64,000 nt of DNA. Source: Podospora comata. Taxonomy: Eukaryota > Ascomycota > Sordariomycetes > Sordariales > Podosporaceae. This document shows positions 21,973 through 34,473 of this stretch, in pieces. Each line of letters opens with the position of its first letter. Positions within the stretch are counted from its first letter, which is position 1. A program made the position numbers and the translations under genes. A model generated the notes under the pieces. That model was given only the letters and a program-made list of their open reading frames with translations, searched no databases and was not told the DNA's origin. The DNA lies in contig CP071493.1 of the NCBI GenBank assembly GCA_017354895.1, positions 7,998,001-8,062,000 of the forward strand, given 5' to 3'.

Positions 21973-24891
21973 ACCATTTTTCTTTTCAATTTCTTTTTCA
22001 TTCTTTCTGCACTTAAAAGGTGTCGCTCTGTTTTAAAGGCATTAAGTTTCAAGGTACTTATAAAAAGTATTCGTTATAGTAGAATATTAAATAAAATATT
22101 AATTCGCTATAATTTATATTATTGAAATGGTGAAAAACATACAAGAACAACCACAACACCACAAATATACCGTCAATAGGTCCTTGAATGACCTCACCTG
22201 CAGGTAGGAGGACACTGGACGACTAGGTAGTAATAGCATCTAGGATAGTGATAGTACCTATAATGCGGTATCTCAAGCCAGTTACCGGATACAGCTCCCC
22301 AATAAGCTCGGCTTGTTACTTAAGAATTATTTAGAAGTAGCGAACTTCCCTCGCTGCTTACACCAGTCCTTACCTAGATAGCTTTTAATCTAAGTCTTTG
22401 TCTGATTCTCAGAGCAAGAGGCAATACGCTTTACGCCGCCCTTATTGCCCAGTTACAGCCTGACTTTCTGCCAACATAAACTCTGCACCAACAGACCTTT
22501 GCCCTAACGTACCAGAGTAAGAGTCCAGGCGTAACAGGCTCTGACAACCTCGTGGTAAACAGTCCACGAGAGGTCGCGACATCTACGCCAAGATAAGCAT
22601 ACAACTGATGATTAACAAATTCATGATAAGGGCCGTGCTGAGCCGCCTGTGGCTGATCGACGTACGCGATCATTGGCGGTCGATCATCCTGATGATTGGA
22701 ACCGATAAGCTGATGGATAAAAAGCGATCAGTGCTTCAGAGTGTGCACGCCCCGCACGCTGTTTCTACCTGTGTCTCAACTCAACTAGTATGTCGTTTCT
22801 CAGTCTAAGTTGCGGCTCAAAGCCTGAGCATGTTTGAACCAGCCCTCAAATGGACAGGCTTCAAAAAGCCACCAAGCCTCGAGACGGAGTGGCGCTGCTT
22901 TCCAATCACCAATCGCGGCAGGGCTGGCACCACGGCAGCCTCACCATCACCCAGCACGCTCCCTATTCTCTTCCGTCTTGTCGCCCAGCAAGATCGACAC
23001 TGCATAGTTGCTTCTTGTCTTGGTGAGATCTCGCCCGATTGGGTGATGTGGCGATACATCGGATTTTATTGATTTTGGCTGACGCGGGCATGGGGAGGGG
23101 AAAAGAAACGTCGGCGAAAAGACCAGTCAGAACGCAGCCAAGGACAAGAAACTGGTTTCATGGCTGGCCGTCAGGGTGCTGAAGAATGCAGGAGGGACTG
23201 AATCCCCTTCTATCACTTCAGAAGCAACCTTTCCTGCGAATATGCTGGCACGTCTGGACAAACAGGTCAACAGGAAAAAAGAATCCGTGGGGGTGGGCCT
23301 GCATCCTTTGAACGGGTCATCGATCAGTTGATTTTCGCAAGGGACCGCGGGTCTGGAGCTTTCTGTCCAACCCCCTGGCAACTTGACGAGCTTAACAGTT
23401 TCTCCCCCCTGTACCCCAATTTCGTAACCCCTGTCCATGGATACCGCCAAGAAACCTTAAACAGATCAATTGCTCCTCGCGATCTTTTTCTCCATTTGTT
23501 TGAGGCCTCGATGTCCACAAAAGTTTCACCGTCTTCCTCGTCAATTGGCGTTATTGAACAAGGAGATTGTGGGATAAAAGTGAATCGCCTCAGCAAACTT
23601 CTCACCAGATAATATGATCGACACGCTCTCACACCCTCACGACACACCGATCCCACGAACGCGGGGAGGGAGGTGGCCGAATCCAGGGTTGAAGGACGTT
23701 GGGATGGTGGTGATGGACGCCAATTGGCGGGGGTGTCTGACCACTACTCCTAACAGCAGGAAAATCCAAGTTGTGGAACCAGCGTTGGCTGGTAGGGGTC
23801 CCCGCGAAGACGCTTTGGGAAACGATCGGACTTGGCAGCAGCTGGTGCCTTTGTTCTCTCGCCATGCCTCCCCTTTGATGTGAGTGCTTGGGCGCTTGAG
23901 GAAGCAACTTGACCGACTTTACCGGTCGCCATGATGCCATGAAGGAAGAGGCATTCTTCATGAGGTACGCCTGGTACGGAAGATGAAAGCCGAGCAAACG
24001 GCTGGCATGAAGGGTTCTTGGAAGTCTATCTTACGGACCCAGCCGCTAATGTCGACAAGAACGCCGGCAACAGGGGTTTCTTTCTCCGGCAAGTATTTGT
24101 CGCGAAAATACGGAGGCCAGAGAACTATGTGTCACTGCAGGTCATCCCTCCGGTTAGCCCAGTGCCGACAGACACCCCTTTCCGGGAGCCGAAACCTGAT
24201 AGGTCGCAAGTGCTACTAGCCAGTGCTGGCAAAGCAAAGTGGACGCTCCCTCAGCCGAAGGAGACACGCGAGACTCCCACCGCGCTCCGCTGGGAAGGAT
24301 TCGAATATGCCAAGGCCGCTGTCAGTGGCCGACTGCATGGCTACAGGGGAAGGAGGCTGGGTTTGTGCCTGCGTTGCCCCTTTGTTGTGGGGAGGTACGT
24401 AGAAAGAAGTATATGGGGTCTCTCCCCAGGCTTTCTATTACATCCGTCCATACCCGTCCGTCTCTCTCTTGACGACCACGGCTTGTCTTTGTGTTGCGCC
24501 GTCCGTTGCTAGCGTCTTTTGTTGCATCTTCGACAACAGAGATGTTTGTATCGTCTCAGATCCAGGCCCCCAAAGAAGACTATTGCTTGTTGGTGTCCTA
24601 GGGTTTCGCTCTGGCGGGTCCCCCTTAGCCGTGCTTGTTGCGTGGTCTCTCCTCTTTCCAGCTCTCACAAAAGACTCTCTCCCAGCCGAACAAACCCACT
24701 CTGTCATCATCGACCCGCCTCTTCCCTCTTTTTCTTCTTTCACTCGTTCATATTATCCTTTTCCCGTCAGGGACCAACACACTTTTTGGGTGACCACCCT
24801 TGCTCTCAACTCACCAACACACACACCCCGACGTGAAGGCAGTTGTATCACCATCAAACAACACTAGGTATCTCTAAACACAACACGCAGG
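21973..24891. other. Long intergenic region upstream of the sugar transporter; left part irregular
   Basis: 2.9 kb without a supported gene. Directly after tRNA-Val come about 100 TA-rich bases (22040-22135), then about 600 bases (22140-22750) unlike neighbouring promoters, with many short matches to themselves (GATCATTGGCGGTCGATCAT) and one short minus-strand frame without a family. This may be a decayed repeat inserted beside the tRNA; its family cannot be named. From about 24500 the sequence becomes C/T-rich and passes into the transporter leader. Confidence 0.4.
23661..23666 (+). promoter_or_regulatory. Candidate CRE-1/CreA site (GCGGGG)
   Basis: GCGGGG fits the carbon-repressor consensus SYGGRG. 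It lies 1.2 kb upstream of the sugar-transporter ATG, and further fits lie at 23727-23732 and 24387-24392 (GTGGGG). Repression by glucose is a known mode for such transporters. The motif is short, so binding is conjecture. Confidence 0.3.
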
Positions 24892-26732
24892 ATGGTGGGC
24901 GCGGTGGTATACCCGCTTTCGGGTACGGCCGATTTGTCCAGGATCGAAGCTCCAGTGACCTTCAAGGCCTATCTACTCTGCGGCTTCGCAGCGTTTGGTG
25001 GTATCTGTAAGTCTGTCTGCCCTGTAGTGGCATATGGTCGAGGTTGGCTAACTCAAAGGGCTGTGCAGTCTTTGGATATGACACCGGATGGATGTCGGGT
25101 GTGTTGGGGATGCCTTACTTCATCACTCTATACACAGGATTGCAGTATAACTACGAAACCGGAGAACCAGTAGATGTCCCCAAAACCGAGTTCGGTCTTC
25201 CTTCCTCTCAAAAGTCTCTCATGACATCGATCCTCTCCTGCGGCACCTTCTTTGGAGCTCTGATTGCCGGTGATGTCGCCGATTTCCTCGGCCGCCGTCC
25301 TACTATCATCATCGGGTGTCTCGTCTTCTGCGTCGGATGCATTCTCGAAATCATCTCGACCAACCAGGAAGTGCTATTTGTCATGGGCCGTTTGGTATCA
25401 GGTGTGGGAGTCGGTTTCATTTCCGCCGTTATTATCCTGTACATGGCCGAGGTTGCGCCTAGGAAGGTTCGTGGTGCTCTTGTGTCAGGGTATCAGTTCT
25501 GTATCACGCTTGGTATTCTACTCGCCAACTGCGTGACATACGCCAGCTCGAACCGAAACGACACCGGTTCCTATCGCATTCCAGTCGGCGTCCAGTTCCT
25601 ATGGGCCATCATTCTAGGCATCGGCCTCTTTATCTTGCGTAAGTGGCCTCGTGTGGGCGCTGAAAAGGTCCAACCGGCAGACTAACTTGAATATCAGCCG
25701 AGTCCCCCCGTTACTATGTCATGAAGGGCAAAATCGATCTTGCCGCCAGGTCTCTCTCGCAAGTTCGTGGTCAGCCACTGGACTCGGATTACATCAAGGA
25801 TGAGTTGGCGGAAATTGTCGCAAACCACGAGTATGAGATGCAGATTATTCCCCAGACTAGTTACATCGGCTCGTGGATTGCTTGCTTCCAGGGTTCACTG
25901 CGCAAAGGCAACAGCAACCTCAGACGTACCCTTCTTGGTTCTGGCATGCAAATGATGCAGCAGCTCACCGGTAAGCCGAGGAGATTTTCGTTATCGTGGG
26001 ACTTGATGCTGACCCAGAAAACCAGGTATCAACTTCATCTTCTACTTCGGCACCACCTTCTTCCAGCAGCTTGGCACGATCCAAAACCCATTCTTCATCT
26101 CCCTTGTCACTACTCTCGTCAACGTTCTGTCCACGCCGATTTCCTTCATTGCTGTCGAGAAACTCGGCCGTCGTGTTCTTCTTAACTGGGGGGGCGTTGG
26201 CATGGTCATCACACAGTTCATTGTCGCCATCGTTGGTGTAACCGAAGGCCGCCCGGAGGCCCAAAACGACGCCGCTGTCAAGGTCATGATCGCCTTCATT
26301 TGCATCTACATCTTCTGTTTCGCTTCCACCTGGGGTCCGGTCGGCTGGGTCATCATCGGCGAGTGCTTCCCGCTTCCCATCCGTTCTCGTGGTGTTGGTA
26401 TCTCGACAGCCTGCAACTGGTTCTGGAACTGTATCATTGCCGTTATCACCCCTTACATGGTGGGTAACACACCCGGCTCGGCCAACTTGGGCCCCAGGGT
26501 GTTCTTCATCTGGGGGTCTCTCTGCATCGGCTCGACACTTTTTGCGTACTTTTTGGTTCCCGAAATGAAGGGTCTGACACTCGAACAAATCGACACGATG
26601 ATGGAGGAGACTACACCAAGGAAGTCGAGAAGCTGGAAGCCGACGTCCACTTTTGCCGCGCAGATGGGACGTGTCAGGGACGAGAAGGGCAGTGCGAACC
26701 AGCAGGAGTTTGCTCCCGAGTCGGAGCCGTGA
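24892..26732 (+). CDS. MFS sugar (hexose-type) transporter, 4 exons
   Basis: Plasma-membrane proton/sugar symporter or facilitator of the major facilitator superfamily. Read as join(24892..25006,25069..25638,25698..25970,26026..26732), 554 residues. All three introns are GT-AG, two of them GTAAGT, and phases agree at each junction (FGGIFFGYDTGW, LFILPESPRYYV, QQLTGINFIFYF). Family signatures in order: GYDTGWMSGVLGM, ADFLGRRPT (loop 2-3), GRLVSGVGVGF, PESPRYYVMKGK, QQLTGINFIFYFGTTFF, GPVGWVIIGECFPLPIRSRG and VPEMKGLTLEQID. Twelve helices are expected. The C-terminal tail is short and soluble, without the long extension of glucose sensors. Substrate is inferred as glucose or a related hexose. 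Confidence 0.92.
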
Positions 26733-27329
26733 GAGGCCTTTGATGAGTGCGAAAGACGATGTTATGTCTTATGAGACATGACGGGCTGGTGGCGGCGGTT
26801 CGGGCCGGGGCGGCTTGGGTGTTGGTCTACGCAATAATTCGGATGAGGGGGGATGTGTATGTGTGATTGTGGGTGAGGTTTGGTTGGATACCCGGTGGGC
26901 AAAGAATGGAGCATCGAATCTTTCAACATCACTATGATACTATACTTTTTTTACTACTTTTCTTTTCTTCGTCATATAGCACCACCTGACTCGGTCAGTT
27001 TAGCAGACGCTGTGTTCAAACTCGACGACAACAGCAGACTTCAAATTATATATTGCCGACTTCTCTTTCTTGGCACCATGTCCTATTTCCCGTCTTGTTG
27101 AACAGGGTTGCCTTTTTTGTGCGCAGTGCGACATGTATCACCGTCACGTGGCAGTGGAACGGTATACTGCCTGCCGATGCAGGCAACCTACCTACCAACT
27201 CCGAGGCATTCTTTCCCATCTAGTGAGCAATTTCAAAAGAAGCTGTCGGCACCGACGATAAGTTCACTATCGACTGGTCTCCTTACCCCAACCTCCAACA
27301 CCCACAACGACTACAATCTCCGCAATTAC
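26733..27329. other. Intergenic, GCN5 upstream region
   Basis: About 600 bases. The frame of GCN5 is open upstream and contains an ATG at 27177 that could lengthen the protein by 51 residues. A CA-rich leader precedes the chosen ATG. No other gene was seen. Confidence 0.5.
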
Positions 27330-28651
27330 ATGGCACCCGTTTCACACAAGAGAACCGACAAGATGAGCAATGGAAAGCGCGATGACTCCCAAGAACCGCT
27401 TGCGGCTCGGTTCGCCAAAAGAATAAAGCTCTCACACGATGTGCCAGTGACGAGTTCTTCGGTCAAACTCCCAGCTGCCTCTTTGAGGATTCCTTTTCCC
27501 GAAAAGGTGAGTAACTGCCACCGCTATCTCAGTCCTAGTTTGGACACCCTGACCGCGTTGCTGATCTGGTATTAATGTAGCCTGCAGTTATTGAGGAACG
27601 AAACGGTGAAATCGAATTCCGCGTGGTCAACAATGACGGCAGCCGAGAGCACATGATCATATTGACAGGCCTCAAGTGCCTGTTTCAAAAGCAACTTCCA
27701 AAGATGCCCAAGGACTACATTGCCCGCCTCGTCTACGATCGCGCCCATCTGTCGCTCGCCATCATCAAAAGACCGTTGGAGGTCATAGGCGGGATAACCT
27801 TTCGAGAGTTCCGCCAGCGGGAGTTTGCCGAGATTGTGTTTTGTGCCGTGTCGTCCGACCAGCAGGTCAAAGGATATGGAGCCCACCTCATGGCCCATCT
27901 CAAGGACTACGTCAAGGCAACCTCGCCAGTGATGCATTTCCTCACATACGCGGACAATTACGCGACGGGTTACTTTCAAAAGCAGGGCTTTTCCAAGGAG
28001 ATCACCCTCGACAAGGCCATATGGATGGGTTACATCAAGGACTACGAGGGAGGGACGCTAATGCTCTGCTCGTTGGTCCCTCGAATTCGATATCTGGAGG
28101 CCGGTCGTATGCTTCTGAAACAAAAAGAGACCGTGCAGGCCAAGATTAGGTCTCTGAGCAAAAGCCATGTCGTCCATCAACCGCCTGCTCAATGGATCGT
28201 TCAGAGCAACAGCGGCGCCGTTCTCACCCCCATCGATCCTCTCTCCATCCCGGCCATTCGAGCCACAGGCTGGTCCCCAGACATGGATGCCTTGGCCCGT
28301 CTCCCTCGTCGCGGACCTCACTTCAAGGAGATAAGACGCTTCCTATACCAGATCCAAAACCACAAGCAGGCGTGGCCTTTTCTGGCCCCCGTTAATAGAG
28401 ATGAAGTTCCGGACTATTATAAGATTATAGCCAACCCGATGGATCTCTCTACGATAGAGGAGAGACTGGAACACGATGCATACGCGACACCTAAGGATTT
28501 CATTGCGGATATGAAGTTGATTTTCAGCAACTGTCGGAAGTACAATGATGCCACGACGGTGTATGCCAAGTGTGCGGCGAAGCTGGAGAAGTACATGTGG
28601 GGTCTGGTGAAGGAGATCCCGGAGTGGTATGAGCTGCTTGAGGGCCAATGA
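27330..28651 (+). CDS. GCN5: GCN5 histone acetyltransferase with bromodomain
   Basis: Catalytic subunit of SAGA/ADA, which acetylates histone H3 tails in the nucleus. Read as join(27330..27506,27581..28651), 415 residues. The intron is GTGAGT...GTAG, phase 0. The acetyltransferase domain spans about 70-235, with [20 protein letters not shown] carrying the general base Glu143 and the acetyl-CoA loop [10 protein letters not shown] (154-163), then [21 protein letters not shown]. The bromodomain spans about 310-410, with [14 protein letters not shown] and NCRKYND, the acetyl-lysine-binding Asn being residue 381. The N-terminus is short, with a KR-rich nuclear-type patch (FAKRIKLS). The start is uncertain: in-frame ATGs also lie at 27177 and 27363. 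Confidence 0.95.
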
Positions 28652-30043
28652 TTTCTGTGTTTGATTTTGGGGAGAGTTGAGGCGGGTGGTTTGAAGCTGG
28701 GTCCTGAGCGGTTTCATACAGAGTAGCGGCATGGTTCGGGCGTTTGTCTTTCTGTTCAACAAGGCTTCATAGGATTCCAACTGGTCCAGCAGCTCTTATC
28801 CATGTTATGGGCTTTGTACTCATCATTTTCTGATGTAATCAACTTATGTCACATTGAATGGTAAAGCCATACACCGGTTTGGTCTTCGTTGTTCCTTGAA
28901 ACCGTATAACCCAAGTTGGAGCCGGGGAATCTGTTGGGGATGTTGGATCATTTTGAGACTAAGCTGAGGCGGACGAAGAGGGAGTAAACAATCAATAGTA
29001 TATAAAAATAATTAGCATTGTTTAGCATGTGTAGGTAGTTACCTCTATCAAATGTCCAGCCTTGCAAGGAAAAAATATTTCAAGATCTTCTTTAATGGTC
29101 ACAACAGTACGGAGTAGTCGTGATATCTCGGAGCATTCGAAAACAAGTTCCAACATGACCAATATGCCCCTCGACCGCGCTCGTTGGGGACATCATGCAG
29201 GTTCAAGAGATCGCCGGTCTTGACAGCTGATGAACTTTGAAAAATCAAAAGGATACAGATCCATTGCCACCATGTATTCGTGGGCTCTGACATATTGTGA
29301 AATTCTGCTGTGGTAGGCACTTGGCAGACCCAGATCACTTACAGCCTTGTGGCATCGATGAGGTAAAAAGGTGTTGTAAGTGAGGCCTGGCCAATCATGT
29401 TACACGACTTACTGGTTTGCGCACGGTCCACCCCAGATCCCAAAGCCTCTCACTTCAGCCGGGCTCTAACATCTTATTAGACATCATTAGAATTAAAGAT
29501 TGCCCTTCTAACAGAAACTTTGCTTCTCCATCATTTTTTGTCTACATAACTAAAAACATGCATGTTGATTGGATTATGGCTTCCTGTTGGCGTGCCCTTA
29601 CAGTGCACCCGCTCGCCGACTGACGGCCCGGCGTGAGTCACAGGCCGTGTTCACAGCCATCCAATGGAGACGGCGGGATTTGAGTGCTGTTGGTGCCGGG
29701 ACAGAAATGCGTGCGGGGCAGCAGCGTGCCGTCAGTGTCCATGCAGCTGTGTCTCACTTGTGTTGGAACAGCTCATGATCACCAATACTGACTGGCCCGG
29801 CAAGGCAGTGAAGCAGAAAACCGACACCTGCAATCGTGCATCTCACGCCGACATCGAGGGAGAGCACAGACTCTATTTGTTTAAGAGATCCCGATTCTTC
29901 ACGACTACCATCACATCTTATTTCTAAGGGCATTCGGCCATTGTGTCCTTGATATCGAGGTTTTTGACAACTGCGGAATTTGTTCCACTCTTTGTAGAGC
30001 CTGAGCCACCTGCCTCCCGCCCAACCTCGAACAGCCTGGAAAA
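28652..30043. other. Intergenic, GCN5 to ABCF gene
   Basis: 1.4 kb between two plus-strand genes. A brief TA-rich patch lies near 28990-29020. Short frames are unsupported. No tRNA or terminal repeat was found. Confidence 0.5.
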
Positions 30044-32427
30044 ATGACGTCCGCCAACTCCACTTCCGCAACCACTATTCTTTGCACATGCAAACAAACC
30101 CGCTTTCACATCTCTGATCGTCCCAACTACCGCGAGGTTTGTCTCCCACCTATCACATTCGGTTTTCCCACTAACTTCCCTGTAGCTTGACATCTCAGGC
30201 CTCAACATCACCATCGTGCCCGGTGCCTCTTCCCCCTCTTCAACAACTACAAAGAAAGGGAAGGGCAAGGCTGGGGCAGAGGGTACCGAGATCCTGAGCA
30301 ATGCCGACCTAAAGCTCAAGGCGGGCGCACGATACGCTCTTGTCGGCCGCAACGGGGCTGGCAAATCCACTTTGCTGAGGGCCATCAGCGAGAAGCTTAT
30401 CCCCGGAATACCGGAGGAGGTCAGAGTGGGAATACTCCAACAGACTGGTATACCTGACGACGCAGACGACGATGAGTGGAAGGATGGAGGGTCCGGAACA
30501 GGAGGGCAGACAGTACTGGAGCAGGTGGTAGACCGAGCTACTGCCAAGGGTGAGGTGGAGAAGGACATCAAGCAATTGACTAAAGGAGTCAACGATCCTG
30601 ACCCATATGGGACTCTGAGAGCTGTGCGGAAGTTGAAGTACGAGAGAATGCAAAAGAAGCTGTTTGTCTTGGACAAGGACGCCAGTCTAAGGAGCGGAGC
30701 GAGGGGGTTACAGGCCAGAAAGGCGTTGGTGGAATTTGAGAAGGAGGTTGAAAAAGCTGAAAAGATGTGAGTTTGTTCGGAGGTACCAGGACAAGTGATA
30801 ATAACCATACAACAGGAATGATCAGCCAGAGGAGGAAATCTCGGCCGAGATACTGCAAGCAGAGATCCAAGAGGCGGCAGATATGCTTGCGGAGCTGGAA
30901 CTACAAGTCGAACCAACTCGGTTGGCTGACATTGAGTCCCAGGCAAAGAAAATCTTGACCGGCCTAGGGTTTACGGATGCTTACAGGGCCAGACTCGCAA
31001 ACACCCTCTCAGGAGGATGGCAGATGCGGAGTAACCTTGCTGTGGCTCTGCTTCAGGAGACAGACATCCTGATTCTGGACGAGCCGACCAATTTTCTCGA
31101 CCTTCTCGGTATCATCTGGCTTCAGAAGTACCTGGAGGGGCTGGAGGATATTCACCCTACACCTCCCACTCTAATCTTGGTGTCTCACGATCGCGACTTC
31201 ACCTCCACGGTGTGCACTGATCTGATGATACTCAAAGACAGGGGCCTCGCCTACTTCCACGGCGACCTGCCAACCTACGAGGCTGCCCAGACCGAGCGCA
31301 AGCTCTACCTCACCAAGATGAAAGACGCCCAAGACAAGCAAAAAGCCCACATTCAAGACTCCATCCAAAAGAATATGGCTGCGGGCCGGAAGAATGACGA
31401 CCAGAATAAGCTCCGCCAGGCCAAGTCCCGTCAAAAGAAGCTCGACGACCGTTGGGGCATGCAAGTTAACGCAAAGGGCCACAAATTCAAGCTCAACCGT
31501 GACATGGCTGGCTATCACGAATCGGCAAGAGAGGCAATTGACATCCCTAAAGATGACAAGTCTGTGTCTATCTCCTTGCCTCTTCCGCCAGACCTCCGCT
31601 TCCCCGGCCCGTTGATATCACTTGAGAATGTCAGCTTCCGCTACAAGATCAAAGGCAGGCCGGCTCACCTGGTTGTACCGACGCTCCAAGACATCACCCT
31701 GTCTGTCTCCATGGGCGACCGCATTGGCATTGTCGGTCTCAACGGTGCTGGCAAGTCGACACTCATCCGGCTACTAGTCTCGGATCCTACCTCATCACCT
31801 TCTGGATCGATGTCCGGTGCAATTCAGAAACACCCGCGGCTCAAGCTAGGGTATTATTCCCAGCATGCAGTCACCAGCCTGCTATCTCTTGGCCGGGCAA
31901 CACCATCTCTCACCGCTCTATCTCTTTTAATGTCCGAAACTGCTGGAGTGATGGAAGAACCAGAAGTGCGGGGACTGCTAGGATCTCTCGGTCTCCCAGG
32001 CCGTCTGGCATCTGATGTGCCGCTGACTAAACTTTCCGGTGGCCAGCTCGTCCGCTGCGAATTGGCCAGGTTGCTCTGGAGTCACCCTCACTGCCTGGTG
32101 CTGGATGAACCGACTACTCATCTTGACTACGAAACTGTCACGGCCCTGCGGGAAGCGCTGAGATACTGGCCCGGCGCCGTTGTCTTGGTATCCCACGACC
32201 GTTGGTTCGTCAAGGGTGCTGTGGAGAATCTGAAGGATGAGGATGTGGACAGTGATGGTGAAGCCGACGATGATGAGGAAGACGAGGAGGAGCAAAAAAG
32301 GAGGAGACTGGTGTATAAGCTCGTTGCTGGGAAGGAAGGGGGCAAGATGACGTTGCTTGATAAGGGTGGTGTCAGCCAGTTTGAAGAGGGAGTGGAGAAG
32401 AAGGTGAGGAAGATGATGGCCACCTAG
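30044..32427 (+). CDS. ABCF-type twin ATPase (soluble ABC protein)
   Basis: Soluble tandem-ABC ATPase of the ABCF class, whose members act on ribosomes and translation and carry no membrane domain. Read as join(30044..30136,30186..30766,30816..32427), 761 residues, with both introns GT-AG. Domain 1: GRNGAGKST (85-93), LSGGWQMR (about 289), DILILDEPTNFLD (about 310) and LVSHDRDF. A charged helical linker follows, about 375-470 (KMKDAQDKQKAHIQDSI). Domain 2: GLNGAGKST (about 532), LSGGQLVRCELARLL (about 631), LVLDEPTTHLDYET and VSHDRWF. An acidic patch (DDDEEDEEEQKRRR) precedes the C-terminus. Domain 1 has a long insertion (about 115-240) after its P-loop. It is not a clear match to GCN20, ARB1 or NEW1 by eye, so no symbol is given. 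Confidence 0.9.
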
Positions 32428-33671
32428 GTTTTGAGGTAGTTTGAAGTCGAATGTATATGAGCGACATTGTTTAGAAATGAATTTTGCTACGAATTTGGTG
32501 TTTTCTTTCTTGACGTTACTACCCTCCTCCTCAACCTTCATCTTGTGAAAACTAATGATACCTAAACCTTTGTTGATAGCCTGGCGAATACAAACAGAAC
32601 AACCCATGAAGAGCCCCCCTCCCTTCTCCCAAGCTCGTATTCCCATCATCAAGCACCAATGTACCGACTGTGCCTACTCTCGACGTTACACACCCTACAA
32701 GAAGCTAACGAGGATTCGAGCATGTTTTCCTTGACCAGCTCCCAGTAGCGCCGCGAACGAGGAATCATGCACGCAATCATGATCGCCGGATCTCCGTATC
32801 CCTTTCTCTGACTGCCTTTTCTCCCTTATGATTCGCAGATCCCACAGAAGGACAAGCACCTCAAACATCTTCCCAGGCATTCCGTCGCCCAATTGTTTGC
32901 TTCCCACAACGGAGCTACTCGGAGATTGGTACGCTGTGCTCGCTCAACCACCCGTATTTCCATTTAGACGGCCAACACAACCTTTACACCTCGTGACCGA
33001 GAAGCCATGCATCTGGACATTGACAGCCCTGCATAAACATGTCTTGCAGCTGCTGAAGAAAAAGCAAGCATCCGACGATTCAACAAAAGAAGAACATGTC
33101 ACAAAAAGCAGGACCAAAAATCTGTGCAAAGTTGGTATGTTACTGTCCCCAGCGTAATTATAGGACAAGAAGTCTTCTACAATCCCTCTCTTCCATTCTC
33201 TCTTACAACATATTCCGTAACAAAAAAAAATCACAAAATGCCCGAGACAATCCGTCCAAGAACAGTCTCGGCAGAGTATCAAGTCGAAGAGTATAAAACA
33301 AGAAACCCAGCTGGCTTCCCCCCTCGCATCCAGTCCTGTCCCTTGACCCCCGGAAGTTCCCACACCCACAGGGCATGATGGCCCAAAAACAAAAAAACAA
33401 GCACGCTGCGTCGTAAAATGGTTTCTAAAGCATCCCTGGAAAAATAACGTGCTCCTTTGCCCAATATCCTTTGGCAGAAAAAAACCAACCAAATCCATTT
33501 GTCGCCCGGAAACACGCAACATTCCAACTCTGCACAAACAAAGGTGATTAAGGCTTAGGTGTGCGGGCTATCAGGTCGTGTCTCATGTCTCGTAAAAGCA
33601 GTGTGCCCTCGGAAATCCATTGTCCTGTGGTGTTCATGTCGAACCTCCGAGGATTTGGTGCCATTAGGAGT
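32428..33671. other. Convergent intergenic region
   Basis: 1.24 kb between the stops of the ABCF gene and the GPI-type gene. Several A-rich stretches occur (33220-33240, 33385-33400). No coding or RNA feature is supported. Confidence 0.5.
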
Positions 33672-34473
33672 TTAGAGAAGAGCGACAACACCGGCAATGA
33701 GGAGCAGGGCGCTGACAGGAGCGGCGAAGGTACCAGCGGCACCCTCAGCGATGTTGGAGACGGAAGGAGCAGGTGCGGAGGGCGAGGGAGAGGTGCCAAG
33801 GGAGACGGTGCTGTTAGACGCGCCACCGGTAGCAGAGGCGGAAGCCGAGGCAAGACCAGAGCTGGTGATGGTGATGGCAGCCGAAGTAGAGTTCTTACCA
33901 CCAAAGACGATCGAGCTGCTGGCGCTGGTACTGGTAGTTGTGGGAGGAGCGGTGGAAATGACCTCGGAGCTGGTGGTAGAGGTCGAAGTGGCAGGAGGAG
34001 GGGTCTGAGAGACGAGACCACCAGTCACCTCGAATGCAGCAGCGCAGGCCTCAAGGTCCATAGAGTTGGGGCAGCACCACGTCTCACCGGCCTTGTCGGC
34101 TGTGCAGTAGTAGCCAGCGTCGCAGGAGTCTATGTTACGCGTTAGTCATGAGCTTTTCCAAACATCACGATTGCCAGCACATACTGCCAGACTGATCGGG
34201 GCAGCACGTCTGAGCCGCTTGAGCGTTGAAGCAGTGCACCTGGTTGTCGGTGGAAGCGCAAGTTGTGTAGCCGGCACCGCAAGCCTCCTCGCAAGTGTTT
34301 CCCTCTCCACACACGGCCTGCTCTGGCTGGTACCCGGGGGCATCTTGACGGCGACCGATGGAGAACAGGGAGCGGGTCGACATCTTCACGAGCTGAGGCT
34401 TGTAGGGTTGCTCGGCAGCGACATTGACGGCGAAGGCGAGAGCCGCCAGAGCGGTGATGGATTTGGCGAGCAT
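33672..34473 (-). CDS. Cys-rich secreted protein, probable GPI-anchored
   Basis: Read as complement(join(33672..34129,34185..34473)), 248 residues. The intron is GTATGT...ATAG and gives DQSGNSCDAGYY. Order: signal peptide (MLAKSITALAALAFAVNVAA, 1-20), a propeptide-like basic stretch ending GRRQDAPG, a Cys-rich domain (about 55-130) with two related blocks (CGEGNTCEEACGAGYTTC and CDAGYYCTADKAGETWCCP), a Ser/Thr-rich stalk (about 150-220), and a hydrophobic tail ending LLLIAGVVALL preceded by small residues, which fits a GPI attachment signal. It is probably a cell-surface or wall protein. The family is not recognised, and a small wall sensor or effector-like role is only conjecture. Confidence 0.82.

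Noticed and set aside
22431-22673. 80-codon minus-strand frame near tRNA-Val
   Set aside because: Too short, no recognisable domain, and it lies in irregular sequence that looks like decayed repeat.
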